Assembly (NCBI RefSeq): GCF_014201585.1
Contig: NZ_JACHES010000001.1
Span: forward strand, 62,001-126,000
Source of the DNA: Anoxybacillus tengchongensis
Lineage (GTDB): Bacteria > Bacillota > Bacilli > Bacillales > Anoxybacillaceae
Length of the DNA stretch: 64,000 bases
Direction of reading: 5' to 3'
Made by a program: the position numbers and the translations under genes. This document shows positions 55,598-64,000 of this stretch, piece after piece. Under the pieces are notes generated by a model, which saw nothing but the letters and a program-made list of their open reading frames with translations, searched no databases and had not been told where the DNA came from. Each line of letters starts with the position of its first letter. Within the stretch, counting starts at the first letter, position 1.

Positions 55598-55786
55598 ATG
55601 GCAGGAAACGACTATGTGAAATTTATGACCGAACAAGTCGTAAAATATTTAGACCAACCGAAAGACGAACGGAAAAAACAAAGGCAACAAAAGAAGGAGT
55701 TTAAAAAACAACAAAAGCAACCGTTTTTATATCGTTGGTTCGGTGTCATTCCGTATGCTATTATCCTTTTATTTAAGCGAAAATAA
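55598..55786 (+). CDS. yqzE: YqzE family small protein
   Basis: A 62-residue protein: MAGNDYVKFMTEQVVKYLDQP, a strongly basic middle (KKQRQQKKEFKKQQKQ) and a C-terminal hydrophobic helix (WFGVIPYAIILLF). It matches YqzE, found after comGG in B. subtilis. Function unknown. gaggtga precedes ATG 55598. Confidence 0.85.
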   Translation: MAGNDYVKFMTEQVVKYLDQPKDERKKQRQQKKEFKKQQKQPFLYRWFGVIPYAIILLFKRK

Positions 55787-55806
55787 GGCTTGTGTTAGCC
55801 TTATTT
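55781..55806. terminator. Bidirectional terminator yqzE / yqhG
   Basis: AAATAAGGCT (55781-55790) and AGCCTTATTT (55797-55806) between converging genes; both stop codons fall within or next to it. Confidence 0.78.
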
Positions 55807-56571
55807 CGCTTGTAAATAAAACAATCCACCATTGATGACTGACATATGAATTTTCGGCTCATATCTTTGGCGCAATGCTTCTTTTTCATTTTCATACTCT
55901 TCTTGTTTTTCTTCGATGCCCTCGTAAAAATGTTTCAGTAATGCTAACTCTTCTTTCCAACGCGCTCGTGCTTCATCCGCCCAATGATGCGTTTCAGATG
56001 CGATCAGACGTTCAACAAAGGCTTCGAGTCGCCCCAATCCGCTGAGCGGTTTAATCAGTGGAGAAATGGTAAAGCAATAATCTGGAACAGTGACGCCCCA
56101 TTGTTTTTCTTTTAACACGTTGTAAAATGATTCAACAATCGATCCACTAATGAGATGGATGCCTAATGATAATAGGCGATCTTGTTTCCGATCGCACTCA
56201 TATGAAAGCAATATGTTCGTATGAAGCCATGGATGAAGAGCGACGGATCGTTCGGATACTTGTTCATACAGGCGAATGAATCGCCCATTCATTTTAGCAA
56301 TCGAAAAAATTTGGTGAAGACGTGGTGAACCGAAATGAATATATTCCCCTTCTTTCGTAGCTGATGGTTTCGTAATAAGCGACAATTGTAATGGTTCACC
56401 TATAGCGCCGATGCGTTCCATGTAATGCCAATAAAATGGACGATTCATTAATTGCTTATCCATTTCGGCGGTGAGTTGAACGCGTATATGTCCATCGCTA
56501 CGTTCTAAAATATGGCAATGGGTAGCTATAAAAAAGCGTTCGAGAAAAGATTGAATATCATGTTGCTGCAT
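55801..56571 (-). CDS. yqhG: YqhG family protein
   Basis: A 256-residue soluble protein matching YqhG, always next to the SNF2-type helicase gene yqhH. A mixed alpha/beta body is followed by a coiled-coil region (HFYEGIEEKQEEYENEKEALRQRYEP). Function unknown; a partner role with YqhH is inferred from the 14-nt gene overlap. ATG 56571 has ggagg 9 nt upstream; GTG 56577 is two codons longer. Confidence 0.85.
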   Translation of the reverse strand: MQQHDIQSFLERFFIATHCHILERSDGHIRVQLTAEMDKQLMNRPFYWHYMERIGAIGEPLQLSLITKPSATKEGEYIHFGSPRLHQIFSIAKMNGRFIRLYEQVSERSVALHPWLHTNILLSYECDRKQDRLLSLGIHLISGSIVESFYNVLKEKQWGVTVPDYCFTISPLIKPLSGLGRLEAFVERLIASETHHWADEARARWKEELALLKHFYEGIEEKQEEYENEKEALRQRYEPKIHMSVINGGLFYLQAK

Positions 56572-58201
56572 GCGCACTATCCTCCATGTTCGTAAAAATT
56601 TCTACAAAATTTTGCATTTTAATTTTTAATTCCCCTTCGCTTTTGGACTGAGCAATCATGCGTTCTAAATGGCTTGAAAATGCAGGAGATTGTAGCTTCA
56701 TTAAAATATCATCCAGTTCACCAACAACCCGTTCAAATAGACGAATTTTTTCGTACAGTAACGTAAATATATGTTCTTCGACCGTATTGCGCACGACAAA
56801 ATTATAAATGTGGACATCTTTCGTTTGGCCGAGACGATGAACGCGTCCGATTCGCTGTTCTAGACGCATAGGGTTCCAAGGCAAATCATAGTTGATGACA
56901 TGATTGCAAAATTGTAAGTTAATTCCTTCCCCCCCTGCTTCTGTGGCGATCAACACTTGAGCACGATGTTGAAACAGTTCTTTCATCCAATCTTTTTTAC
57001 TTCGTTTAAATCCGCCGCGAAACGGTACGGAAGAGATGCCATGCTGTTTAAAAAACCATTGCAAATACAACTGTGTGGCGCGATATTCTGTAAAGACAAT
57101 GACTTTATCGTTTATGGTTTGAATGAGCTCTAACGCTTTTTTCGCTTTTGTATGTTCGGCGATGTCATTCATTGTTTGTAACAATGCACCAATTGTTGCT
57201 TCAATATGAGGTTGACGTTCAAGCATATTTTTTAGCGTGCAAAAAAGCGCTTCTTTACTGCTACATATTTCACGCAATAACGTCATATGTGACAGCGATG
57301 TATCTAACAAAGGAGATTTGAGCTGTCGAATTTTTTCATATACATTTCGCTCAGCTTCCGAAAAATCAATGAAAATCGTTTCAACGTGTCGCTTCGTCCA
57401 TTCAATTCCTGTATCGTGGCGACGATGACGAATCATTACTTTGCGAATGAGCTCTTTTAAATGGACGTCATCGTGTAATGTACGCAATTTCCCGTATCTT
57501 TTTTGAAATTGTTCGGCATTTCCTAAATGTCCTGGTTTCAGTAGGGAAACGAGATGAAAAATTTCTTCGATACGATTTTGAATGGGCGTTGCTGTTAATA
57601 GTAAACAAAACTTTTTTTTCAGCCCTTGAACAAATTCATAATTTTTCGTTTTATTGTTTTTTAACTTGTGTGCTTCATCAATAATAACGATATCGTATGA
57701 TTGGCTATAAATGATGTCCCGATGTGGTTGTTTTTTCGCGGTATCTATCGATGAAACAACCACATCGCACTGCTCCCATACGTAACTTTTCTTTTGGGCA
57801 ACGGCGGGAATGAAAAATTTTTCATTTAATTCTTGTACCCATTGTGAAACAAGAGAAGCTGGAACGAGAATAAGCGCCTTTTTCACAAGTCCACGAATCA
57901 TATATTCTTTTAAAATTAATCCTGCTTCAATCGTCTTTCCTAGCCCCACTTCATCAGCTAAAATGGCTTTTCCGTTCATTTGTTCAACCACTTGACGAGC
58001 AACGTCATATTGATGGGGTAAAATAGTAATATGCGGCAAATGTTTTGGAGCTTGTAGCCCATCAAACTGAGGGATGGTTAACGCTTTCGTTGCTTCAAGC
58101 GCTAGTTCATACAACTCCCAGTTTGACCACGGACCGTCACGTTCGATACGTGTGGCAAATTCATTCTTCCAACTTCTCTCCCAATGCATTGTGACGTTCA
58201 T
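56558..58201 (-). CDS. yqhH: SNF2-family DEAD/H helicase YqhH
   Basis: A 547-residue Swi2/Snf2-type ATPase, similar to RapA in its motor. Walker A ADEVGLGKTIEAG (about 81-93), DEAH box IIDEAHKLKN, SAT-equivalent LLLTATPIQNR, and motif VI QRIGRVHRLGQ are present. It may remodel RNA polymerase or DNA-protein complexes (inference). gagggatg precedes ATG 58201. It diverges from the gcv riboswitch. Confidence 0.92.
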   Translation of the reverse strand: MNVTMHWERSWKNEFATRIERDGPWSNWELYELALEATKALTIPQFDGLQAPKHLPHITILPHQYDVARQVVEQMNGKAILADEVGLGKTIEAGLILKEYMIRGLVKKALILVPASLVSQWVQELNEKFFIPAVAQKKSYVWEQCDVVVSSIDTAKKQPHRDIIYSQSYDIVIIDEAHKLKNNKTKNYEFVQGLKKKFCLLLTATPIQNRIEEIFHLVSLLKPGHLGNAEQFQKRYGKLRTLHDDVHLKELIRKVMIRHRRHDTGIEWTKRHVETIFIDFSEAERNVYEKIRQLKSPLLDTSLSHMTLLREICSSKEALFCTLKNMLERQPHIEATIGALLQTMNDIAEHTKAKKALELIQTINDKVIVFTEYRATQLYLQWFFKQHGISSVPFRGGFKRSKKDWMKELFQHRAQVLIATEAGGEGINLQFCNHVINYDLPWNPMRLEQRIGRVHRLGQTKDVHIYNFVVRNTVEEHIFTLLYEKIRLFERVVGELDDILMKLQSPAFSSHLERMIAQSKSEGELKIKMQNFVEIFTNMEDSAHAAT

Positions 58202-58274
58202 AACGCATCCCTCATTTTCCGAACATTTTTAGTTAAAACGAAATAAATTTACGTATTTTATTTATAAAAAGGTG

Positions 58275-58303
58275 TTGCGACAAACGAGAAGTTATAAGAT
58301 AAT
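58275..58303 (+). promoter_or_regulatory. Possible promoter of the gcv operon
   Basis: TTGCGA (58275-58280), 17-nt spacer, GATAAT (58298-58303), giving a leader of about 85 nt before the riboswitch. A closer promoter near 58375 cannot be excluded. Confidence 0.4.
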
Positions 58304-58391
58304 AAAAAACGTAAGAAAGTTTGTAAAATTGTTTCATTATGTGTTTACATGTAGTGTGGCACAAGAATGACAATTGTATACGGGCGGATGA

Positions 58392-58562
58392 GAACAAGGG
58401 GAGAGACTACGGGATGTAGCGCCGAAGGAGCAAGTGGCAACACGAATCTCTCAGGCAAAAGAACTCTTGTTTGACGCGGCTCTGGAGAGCGTTCACAGAC
58501 GTGAACCACCCACGAGGACACCTATGCAATGTAGGGAAACTTTCAGGTGAAAGGACAGAGAC
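58392..58562 (+). promoter_or_regulatory. Tandem glycine riboswitch (gcvT leader)
   Basis: Two consecutive glycine aptamers. Aptamer 1 has GCGCCGAAGGAGCAAG and AATCTCTCAGGCAAAAGAAC (58418-58471), closed by AACAAG/CTTGTT. Aptamer 2 follows with ACCCACGAGGACACC and ACTTTCAGGTGAAAGGACAGA (to about 58560). Cooperative glycine binding is known for this arrangement. It controls the glycine cleavage genes that follow. Confidence 0.93.
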
Positions 58563-58599
58563 TACCATATGACAATATGGGGGTCGTCTGTCTTTTTTT
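58553..58599 (+). terminator. Riboswitch-controlled terminator
   Basis: GGACAGAGAC at the end of aptamer 2 can pair with GTCGTCTGTC before seven T (58593-58599), with CCATAT/ATATGG inside. Because the left arm is also the aptamer P1 strand, glycine binding should prevent the terminator and switch the operon on. Confidence 0.8.
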
Positions 58600-58619
58600 A
58601 TGAACGAGGAGGGGAGCAT

Positions 58620-59714
58620 ATGTTACAAAGAACGCCACTATTTCCTCTGTATGCAGAGTATGGCGCAAAAACGATTGATTTTGGCGGTTGGGAGTTGCCT
58701 GTGCAATTTTCTAGCATTAAAGAAGAACATGAAGCGGTACGGACGCGCGCAGGATTATTTGATGTGTCGCATATGGGTGAGTTTGAAGTTAAAGGAAAAG
58801 ATAGTCTTGCTTTTTTACAAAAAATGATGACAAATGATGTTTCGAAATTAACAGACGGTCGCGCCCAATATACGCTCATGTGTTACGAAGACGGCGGAAC
58901 GGTTGATGATTTGTTAATTTATAAAAAAGCAGACGACCATTATTTGCTTGTCGTAAATGCTGCAAATATTGAAAAAGATTTTGCTTGGCTATGTGAGCAT
59001 GTCGTTGGTGATGTCGAGCTTGTCAATATATCAAACGATATTGCGCAACTGGCGTTACAAGGGCCACTTGCGGAAAAAGTATTACAGCCATTAACAACGA
59101 TCGATTTATCCGCAATGAAATTTTTCGCTTTTGCCGATCACGTCGATGTGGCAGGGGTTCAAACGCTCGTGTCGCGGACAGGATATACAGGAGAAGATGG
59201 ATTTGAGCTATATTGTCGAGCAGAAGATGCCCAAACGCTTTGGCGAGCCATTTTAGAGGCAGGAAAAGAAGAAGGGGTACTTCCGTGCGGACTTGGTGCA
59301 CGCGATACACTTCGTTTTGAAGCGTGCTTGCCGCTATACGGACAAGAGTTGTCAAAAGACATTACGCCAATTGAAGCAGGGCTTAGCTTTGCGGTCAAAA
59401 CGAATAAAGACGTCGACTTTTTCGGAAAAGAAGTGTTAAGAAAACAAAAAGAAGAAGGAGCGCCGCGGAAACTTGTCGGAATCGAAATGATCGATAAAGG
59501 TATTCCACGTCACGGATATGCTGTATATGGAAACGATGAGCAGATTGGCGTTGTCACGACCGGAACACAATCACCGACGCTCAAAAAGAATATTGGCTTG
59601 GCGCTTATTCCTCCTGCGTTTTCGGTAATTGATACAGAAGTAGAAGTAGATGTTCGTGGAAAGCGATTAAAAGCGAAAGTGGTGGCAACACCGTTTTATA
59701 AGCGCACAAAATAA
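58620..59714 (+). CDS. gcvT: Glycine cleavage T protein (aminomethyltransferase)
   Basis: A 364-residue T protein that takes the aminomethyl group from H protein to THF, giving 5,10-methylene-THF and ammonia. Motifs [12 protein letters not shown] and [14 protein letters not shown] are typical. ATG 58620 follows gaggagggg; the longer frame from 58569 begins within the terminator. It is the first gene behind the glycine riboswitch; gcvPA starts 17 nt later. Confidence 0.97.
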   Translation: MLQRTPLFPLYAEYGAKTIDFGGWELPVQFSSIKEEHEAVRTRAGLFDVSHMGEFEVKGKDSLAFLQKMMTNDVSKLTDGRAQYTLMCYEDGGTVDDLLIYKKADDHYLLVVNAANIEKDFAWLCEHVVGDVELVNISNDIAQLALQGPLAEKVLQPLTTIDLSAMKFFAFADHVDVAGVQTLVSRTGYTGEDGFELYCRAEDAQTLWRAILEAGKEEGVLPCGLGARDTLRFEACLPLYGQELSKDITPIEAGLSFAVKTNKDVDFFGKEVLRKQKEEGAPRKLVGIEMIDKGIPRHGYAVYGNDEQIGVVTTGTQSPTLKKNIGLALIPPAFSVIDTEVEVDVRGKRLKAKVVATPFYKRTK

Positions 59715-59731
59715 TGTGAGGAGAGAGAGTC

Positions 59732-61078
59732 ATGCTTCATCGTTATTTGCCAATGACGGAAGAAGATAAGCAACAGATGTTACAAACGATCGGGGTACAA
59801 TCGATTGACGAACTATTTGCTGATATTCCAGAAAGCGTTCGTTTTCAAGGTGAGTATAACATTAAACGAGCAAAATCAGAACCGGAGTTAATGAAAGAGT
59901 TGATGGCACTAGCGGCAAAAAATGCGGATATGAAGACACACACGTCGTTTTTAGGAGCGGGGGTGTACGATCATTACATTCCGACGATCGTTGACCATGT
60001 CATTTCACGCTCGGAGTTTTACACCGCATATACACCGTATCAACCGGAAATTTCGCAAGGAGAACTGCAAGCGATTTTCGAATTTCAAACGATGATTTGT
60101 GAATTAACAGGCATGGATGTGGCGAATTCATCGATGTATGACGGTGGAACAGCGCTAGCAGAAGCAGCGTTATTAAGCGCGGCGCATACGAAAAAGAAAA
60201 AGGTGCTATTATCAAATGCGGTGCATCCCGAATATCGCGACGTGGTGAAAACGTACGTAAAAGGTCCCGGGCTTGAAATCGTAGAAATCCCGTATAAAAA
60301 CGGCGTGACGGATGTTGATGCATTGCAAAAAGAGATGGATGAACATGTCGCATGCGTTATTGTGCAATATCCAAACTTTTTCGGACAAATCGAGCCGCTA
60401 AAAGAGATGGAGCCAATTGCTCATGCGCATAAAGGAATGTTCGTTGTCGCAAGCAATCCGCTCGCGTTAGGGGTATTAACACCGCCAGGACAGTGTGGTG
60501 CAGATATCGTTGTTGGTGACGCTCAACCATTTGGTATTCCAATGCAATTTGGCGGTCCGCATTGTGGTTATTTTGCGGTGAAATCGGCACTTATGCGTAA
60601 AATTCCAGGACGTCTTGTCGGACAAACGACGGACGAAGAAGGTCGCCGTGGTTTCGTCTTGACATTACAGGCGCGCGAGCAACACATTCGCCGCGACAAA
60701 GCAACATCGAATATTTGCTCCAACCAAGCGTTAAACGCCCTTGCTGCATCGGTCGCAATGACAGCGCTCGGCAAAAATGGCGTAAGAGAAATGGCAACGA
60801 TGAATATTCAAAAAGCACACTATGCAAAAGAGGCGTTTGTCAACAACGGTTTTCATGTCGTATTTACAGGTCCGTTTTTCAACGAGTTTGTCGTTCGTAT
60901 GAACAAACCGGTAGCGGAAGTAAATAAAAAGTTACTAGAAAAAGAAATCATTGGCGGATACGATCTCGGGCGTGATTATCCAGAACTACAAAACTGTATG
61001 TTAATTGCGGTGACGGAATTACGCACGAAAGAAGAAATCGACACGCTTGTGAAAGAATTGGGGGATTGTCATGCATAA
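59732..61078 (+). CDS. gcvPA: Glycine dehydrogenase (decarboxylating) subunit 1
   Basis: A 448-residue N-terminal half of P protein. Family motifs [18 protein letters not shown] and [18 protein letters not shown] are present. Together with GcvPB it forms the heterodimeric P protein that decarboxylates glycine. gaggagag precedes ATG 59732. Its stop overlaps gcvPB by 8 nt. Confidence 0.97.
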   Translation: MLHRYLPMTEEDKQQMLQTIGVQSIDELFADIPESVRFQGEYNIKRAKSEPELMKELMALAAKNADMKTHTSFLGAGVYDHYIPTIVDHVISRSEFYTAYTPYQPEISQGELQAIFEFQTMICELTGMDVANSSMYDGGTALAEAALLSAAHTKKKKVLLSNAVHPEYRDVVKTYVKGPGLEIVEIPYKNGVTDVDALQKEMDEHVACVIVQYPNFFGQIEPLKEMEPIAHAHKGMFVVASNPLALGVLTPPGQCGADIVVGDAQPFGIPMQFGGPHCGYFAVKSALMRKIPGRLVGQTTDEEGRRGFVLTLQAREQHIRRDKATSNICSNQALNALAASVAMTALGKNGVREMATMNIQKAHYAKEAFVNNGFHVVFTGPFFNEFVVRMNKPVAEVNKKLLEKEIIGGYDLGRDYPELQNCMLIAVTELRTKEEIDTLVKELGDCHA

Positions 61079-62525
61079 AGACCAACCACTTATTTTTGAA
61101 CTAAGCAAGCCGGGGCGAATCGGATATAGTTTGCCGGAATTAGACGTGCCAGCTATCGATGTTGCACAAGTCATCCCAACTGACTACATTCGAAAAGAAG
61201 CGCCAGAACTCCCAGAAGTGTCGGAGCTTGACATTATGCGCCATTATACAGCGCTATCGAAGCGCAATCACGGGGTCGATTCGGGCTTCTATCCGCTTGG
61301 ATCTTGCACAATGAAATACAATCCAAAAATAAACGAAAACGTTGCTCGTTTTGCTGGATTTGCCCACATTCATCCACTTCAGCCGGAAGAAACGGTGCAA
61401 GGGGCGCTTGAATTAATGTATGACTTACAAGAGCATTTAAAAGAAATTACCGGCATGGATGCGGTGACATTGCAGCCAGCTGCTGGTGCGCATGGGGAAT
61501 GGACAGGGCTCATGATGATTCGCGCCTATCATGAAGCGAATGGCGACTACAATCGAACGAAAGTGATCGTTCCAGATACAGCGCATGGAACAAACCCAGC
61601 GTCGGCAACGGTGGCAGGTTTTGAGACGGTGACGGTGAAATCGACAGAAGAAGGGCTTGTCGATTTAGACGATTTACGCCGCGTCGTCGGTCCAGATACG
61701 GCAGCGCTTATGCTTACAAACCCAAATACGCTCGGTCTTTTTGAAGAAAACATTCTAGAAATGGCAGAAATCGTACATCATGCAGGCGGAAAGCTGTACT
61801 ATGACGGCGCGAATTTAAATGCGGTGTTAAGTAAAGCACGCCCTGGCGATATGGGCTTTGACGTCGTTCATTTAAATCTTCATAAAACGTTTACTGGTCC
61901 GCACGGTGGCGGTGGTCCAGGTTCGGGGCCTGTCGGCGTGAAGGCGGATCTCATTCCGTATTTACCGAAACCGACGGTGGAAAAAGGGGAAAACGGCTAC
62001 TATTTCGACTACGATAGACCGCAAGCGATTGGGCGTGTGAAGCCGTTTTATGGCAACTTTGGCATTAACGTTCGCGCGTATACGTATATTCGCTCGATGG
62101 GTCCAGATGGCTTAAAAGCGGTGACAGAATACGCGGTACTAAATGCCAACTACATGATGCGTCGCTTAGCGGAACATTACGACTTACCATACAACCGCCA
62201 TTGCAAACACGAATTTGTGTTATCAGGAAAGCGGCAAAAGAAATTAGGGGTGCGTACGCTCGATATTGCAAAGCGTCTGCTTGATTTCGGCTACCATCCG
62301 CCAACGATCTACTTCCCTTTAATCGTTGAAGAATGTATGATGATCGAGCCGACGGAAACCGAGTCAAAAGAAACGCTTGATGCGTTCATTGATGCGATGA
62401 TCCAAATTGCGAAAGAAGCGGAAGAAACGCCAGAAATCGTCCAAGAAGCGCCGCATACAACGGTCGTGAGACGCTTAGATGAAACGACGGCCGCTCGCAA
62501 ACCAATTTTGCGTTATCAAAAATAA
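61071..62525 (+). CDS. gcvPB: Glycine dehydrogenase (decarboxylating) subunit 2
   Basis: A 484-residue PLP-binding half of P protein. The PLP lysine is in [18 protein letters not shown] near residue 274. It completes the T-PA-PB operon; gcvH and lpd are not in the window. Translation is coupled to gcvPA through the overlap (gggggat precedes its ATG). Confidence 0.97.
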   Translation: MHKDQPLIFELSKPGRIGYSLPELDVPAIDVAQVIPTDYIRKEAPELPEVSELDIMRHYTALSKRNHGVDSGFYPLGSCTMKYNPKINENVARFAGFAHIHPLQPEETVQGALELMYDLQEHLKEITGMDAVTLQPAAGAHGEWTGLMMIRAYHEANGDYNRTKVIVPDTAHGTNPASATVAGFETVTVKSTEEGLVDLDDLRRVVGPDTAALMLTNPNTLGLFEENILEMAEIVHHAGGKLYYDGANLNAVLSKARPGDMGFDVVHLNLHKTFTGPHGGGGPGSGPVGVKADLIPYLPKPTVEKGENGYYFDYDRPQAIGRVKPFYGNFGINVRAYTYIRSMGPDGLKAVTEYAVLNANYMMRRLAEHYDLPYNRHCKHEFVLSGKRQKKLGVRTLDIAKRLLDFGYHPPTIYFPLIVEECMMIEPTETESKETLDAFIDAMIQIAKEAEETPEIVQEAPHTTVVRRLDETTAARKPILRYQK

Positions 62526-62562
62526 AGTGCCAGGCGTTTTTGCTTGGCACTTTATTTTTTCT
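62521..62562. terminator. Bidirectional terminator gcvPB / yqhL
   Basis: AATAAAGTGCCA (62521-62532) and TGGCACTTTATT (62545-62556), followed by TTTT; the gcvPB stop lies in the left arm. Confidence 0.88.
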
Positions 62563-62923
62563 TCACTTTTCCTGTCCACATTTTAAATCCGCCTTTTAAG
62601 TGGTATAAGTCGCGATAGCCGTTACGATACAACATTTGTGCAGCGCGACTGCTGCGCATCCCACTTTGGCAATATAAGTAAATCGGTTGATCTTTACGTA
62701 ATTCTTTCATGCGCAAGCGTAATTGTGAAAGCGGAATGTTACGTGCTCCTAAAATGTGACCAGCAGCGTATTCATCGGGTTCGCGAACATCGATGAGCTG
62801 TGCTTTGCGATAGCCTGCACGAAACTCTTCTTCTGTCAGCGTTTGAACGATTCGTTTCTGATAAAAGTATGTAATGACCGCGTACACAATAATTGCCCCG
62901 AGAATAATAAGAGCTATTGTCAT
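62552..62923 (-). CDS. yqhL: Membrane-anchored rhodanese-like sulfurtransferase YqhL
   Basis: A 123-residue protein with an N-terminal membrane helix (ALIILGAIIVYAVITYFY) and a rhodanese domain. The active-site loop is YCQSGMRSSRA with the catalytic Cys in YLYCQSG. It is likely to transfer or sense persulfide sulfur. Next to lipoate genes it could supply sulfur, but that is speculation. aaggaggg precedes ATG 62923. Confidence 0.9.
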   Translation of the reverse strand: MTIALIILGAIIVYAVITYFYQKRIVQTLTEEEFRAGYRKAQLIDVREPDEYAAGHILGARNIPLSQLRLRMKELRKDQPIYLYCQSGMRSSRAAQMLYRNGYRDLYHLKGGFKMWTGKVKKK

Positions 62924-63049
62924 GGTGTCCCTCCTTTTTTCATCGTTGCCATGTCTATTATATAAATGTTTTAGACAAGAAGCAAAGCATTTTCCATTGA
63001 CTTATTGTGTTTTCTACACTATAAAATGATAGAGGAAAGGGTGGGGTAG

Positions 63050-63886
63050 ATGGAAAAAGAAGTATGGCGTTTTATTGATTCAGGCAATTGTTCCCCAGCG
63101 TTTAATATGGCACTTGATGAAGCGTTGTTAGAATGGCATAGTGAAGGAAAAATTCCACCGACGATTCGTTTTTACGGTTGGAATCCACCGACGCTTTCAA
63201 TCGGCTATTTTCAAAAAGTAGAAAAAGAAATCGATATGGAAGCGGTAAAAAAATACGGTCTTGGCTTTGTAAGACGGCCGACAGGTGGTCGTGGCGTGCT
63301 TCATGATCAAGAATTGACGTATAGCGTCATCGTGTCTGAAGCGCATCCAAACATGCCACAAACGGTGACGGAGGCGTATCGCGTCATTTCGCAAGGCATT
63401 TTAGAAGGATTTCGTTTTCTCGGACTTGATGCGTATTTTGCAGTGCCGAAAACAGAAGAAGAAAAAGCAGATTTAAAAAATCCGCGATCGGCTGTTTGTT
63501 TTGATGCACCGTCTTGGTATGAGCTTGTTGTTGAAGGGAGAAAAGTAGCAGGCAGTGCACAAACGCGGCAAAAAGGTGTCATTTTACAACACGGTTCGAT
63601 TTTATTAGACTTAGATGAAGAGATGCTTTTTAGTTTATTTAAGTATCCGAATGAACGAGTAAAAGAGCGATTGCGACAAAACTTTAAAAACAAAGCGGTC
63701 GCAATGAATGAATTAACCGATCGGAAAATTACGATCGATGAGGCGAAAGAAGCATTTTTTAAAGGATTTGAAAAAGGTTTAAACATTCAGCTTGAACGAT
63801 ATGAATTAACAGACGATGAGCTTGCTTACGTTCAGCAACTTGCGAAAAACAAATACGAGACAGATGAATGGAATTTTAAACGGTAA
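63050..63886 (+). CDS. lipM: Octanoyltransferase LipM
   Basis: A 278-residue BPL/LplA-like enzyme that moves octanoate from acyl carrier protein to GcvH, the first step of lipoate assembly in Bacillus. The catalytic Cys150 ([12 protein letters not shown]) is at the same position as in B. subtilis Lip[19 protein letters not shown] and [19 protein letters not shown] are the lipoyl-binding motifs. Placement next to gcv fits, as GcvH is its substrate. gaaagggtgggg precedes ATG 63050. Confidence 0.95.
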   Translation: MEKEVWRFIDSGNCSPAFNMALDEALLEWHSEGKIPPTIRFYGWNPPTLSIGYFQKVEKEIDMEAVKKYGLGFVRRPTGGRGVLHDQELTYSVIVSEAHPNMPQTVTEAYRVISQGILEGFRFLGLDAYFAVPKTEEEKADLKNPRSAVCFDAPSWYELVVEGRKVAGSAQTRQKGVILQHGSILLDLDEEMLFSLFKYPNERVKERLRQNFKNKAVAMNELTDRKITIDEAKEAFFKGFEKGLNIQLERYELTDDELAYVQQLAKNKYETDEWNFKR

Positions 63887-63895
63887 ATTTTTTTC

Positions 63896-63977
63896 TTGAC
63901 AAGTAAAAAGTGCTTGACTTAATTATCAATATGTAGTATGTGTTTTTTAAAAAATCATACTACATATTGATTTTTTT
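63896..63977 (+). promoter_or_regulatory. Palindromic promoter region with NrdR-like boxes / terminator
   Basis: Two -35-like hexamers, TTGACA (63896-63901) and TTGACT (63914-63919), precede a perfect 15-bp inverted repeat TCAATATGTAGTATG / CATACTACATATTGA (63926-63940, 63956-63970). Each arm resembles the NrdR box acaCwAtATaTwGtgt (boxes about 63924-63939 and 63957-63972, 33 bp apart). T7 follows (63971-63977), so it may also terminate lipM. The gene it would control is beyond the window. Confidence 0.55.
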
Positions 63978-64000
63978 ATTGATTCTTGTTGTCGATATAT

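Overview
The window is about 64 kb of low-GC Firmicute chromosome. Gene order runs almost without interruption through what Bacillus subtilis calls the yqfD to yqhM region. It carries sporulation and germination genes (yqfD, yqfQ, a spoVAF paralog), the comG operon, sigA, a cytochrome c-550 and a stearothermophilus-like L-lactate dehydrogenase. This points to an aerobic or facultative, spore-forming Bacillaceae; the compact intergenic regions and protein sequences look most like Anoxybacillus or Geobacillus (inference from sequence feel, no search was run). I saw no insertion sequence, prophage, CRISPR array or rRNA.

Layout. 1-9 kb: end of yqfD, phoH, ybeY, dgkA, era, yqzL, recO, then the gluconeogenic pair ccpN-ppsR and the macromolecular synthesis operon dnaG-sigA. 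9-16 kb: cytochrome c-550, trmK-yqfO, and the convergent ispH and yqfQ, then cshB-nfo. 16-24 kb: a YitT protein, the zinc uptake operon znuC-znuB-zur behind a Zur box, yqfW, yqfX, ispG, yqfZ, a chemoreceptor and yqgB. 24-33 kb: a tRNA with a CAU anticodon, sodA, an MFS protein, pbpA, and the phosphate operon pstSCAB with phoU behind four PhoP repeats. 33-50 kb: yqzCD, a nucleotidyltransferase fusion, rpmG, 5-formyl-THF cycloligase, ldh, the rhomboid protease gluP, a germination protein, glucokinase, an LTA-synthase family enzyme, YqgT peptidase, YqgX, a MidA-like methyltransferase, and a cysteine-bearing HTH regulator next to mgsR. 51-58 kb: comGA-GG, aroK, yqzE, and the opposing yqhG-yqhH. 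58-64 kb: a tandem glycine riboswitch driving gcvT-gcvPA-gcvPB, then yqhL and lipM. The window ends in a palindromic promoter region.

The genes are mostly housekeeping, so the interest is in the control regions. Best candidates: (1) an unannotated minus-strand small RNA of about 80-85 nt between yqgX and the MidA-like gene, with a consensus -35, a strong terminator and three C-rich boxes; (2) a 12-bp perfect inverted repeat that would hide the ispH ribosome binding site only on long read-through transcripts, because the promoter overlaps the upstream arm; (3) ccpN with no in-frame ATG, GTG or TTG where its conserved N-terminus begins, but with an excellent Shine-Dalgarno sequence before an ATC codon; (4) five 10/11-bp spaced PhoP-type repeats in front of a chemoreceptor gene, similar to those of pstS; (5) two NrdR-like boxes at the right-hand edge.

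Compared with B. subtilis gene order, several genes are missing from their usual places: yqfF/pgpH, cdd, glyQS and yqxD. Whether they lie elsewhere cannot be seen from this window.
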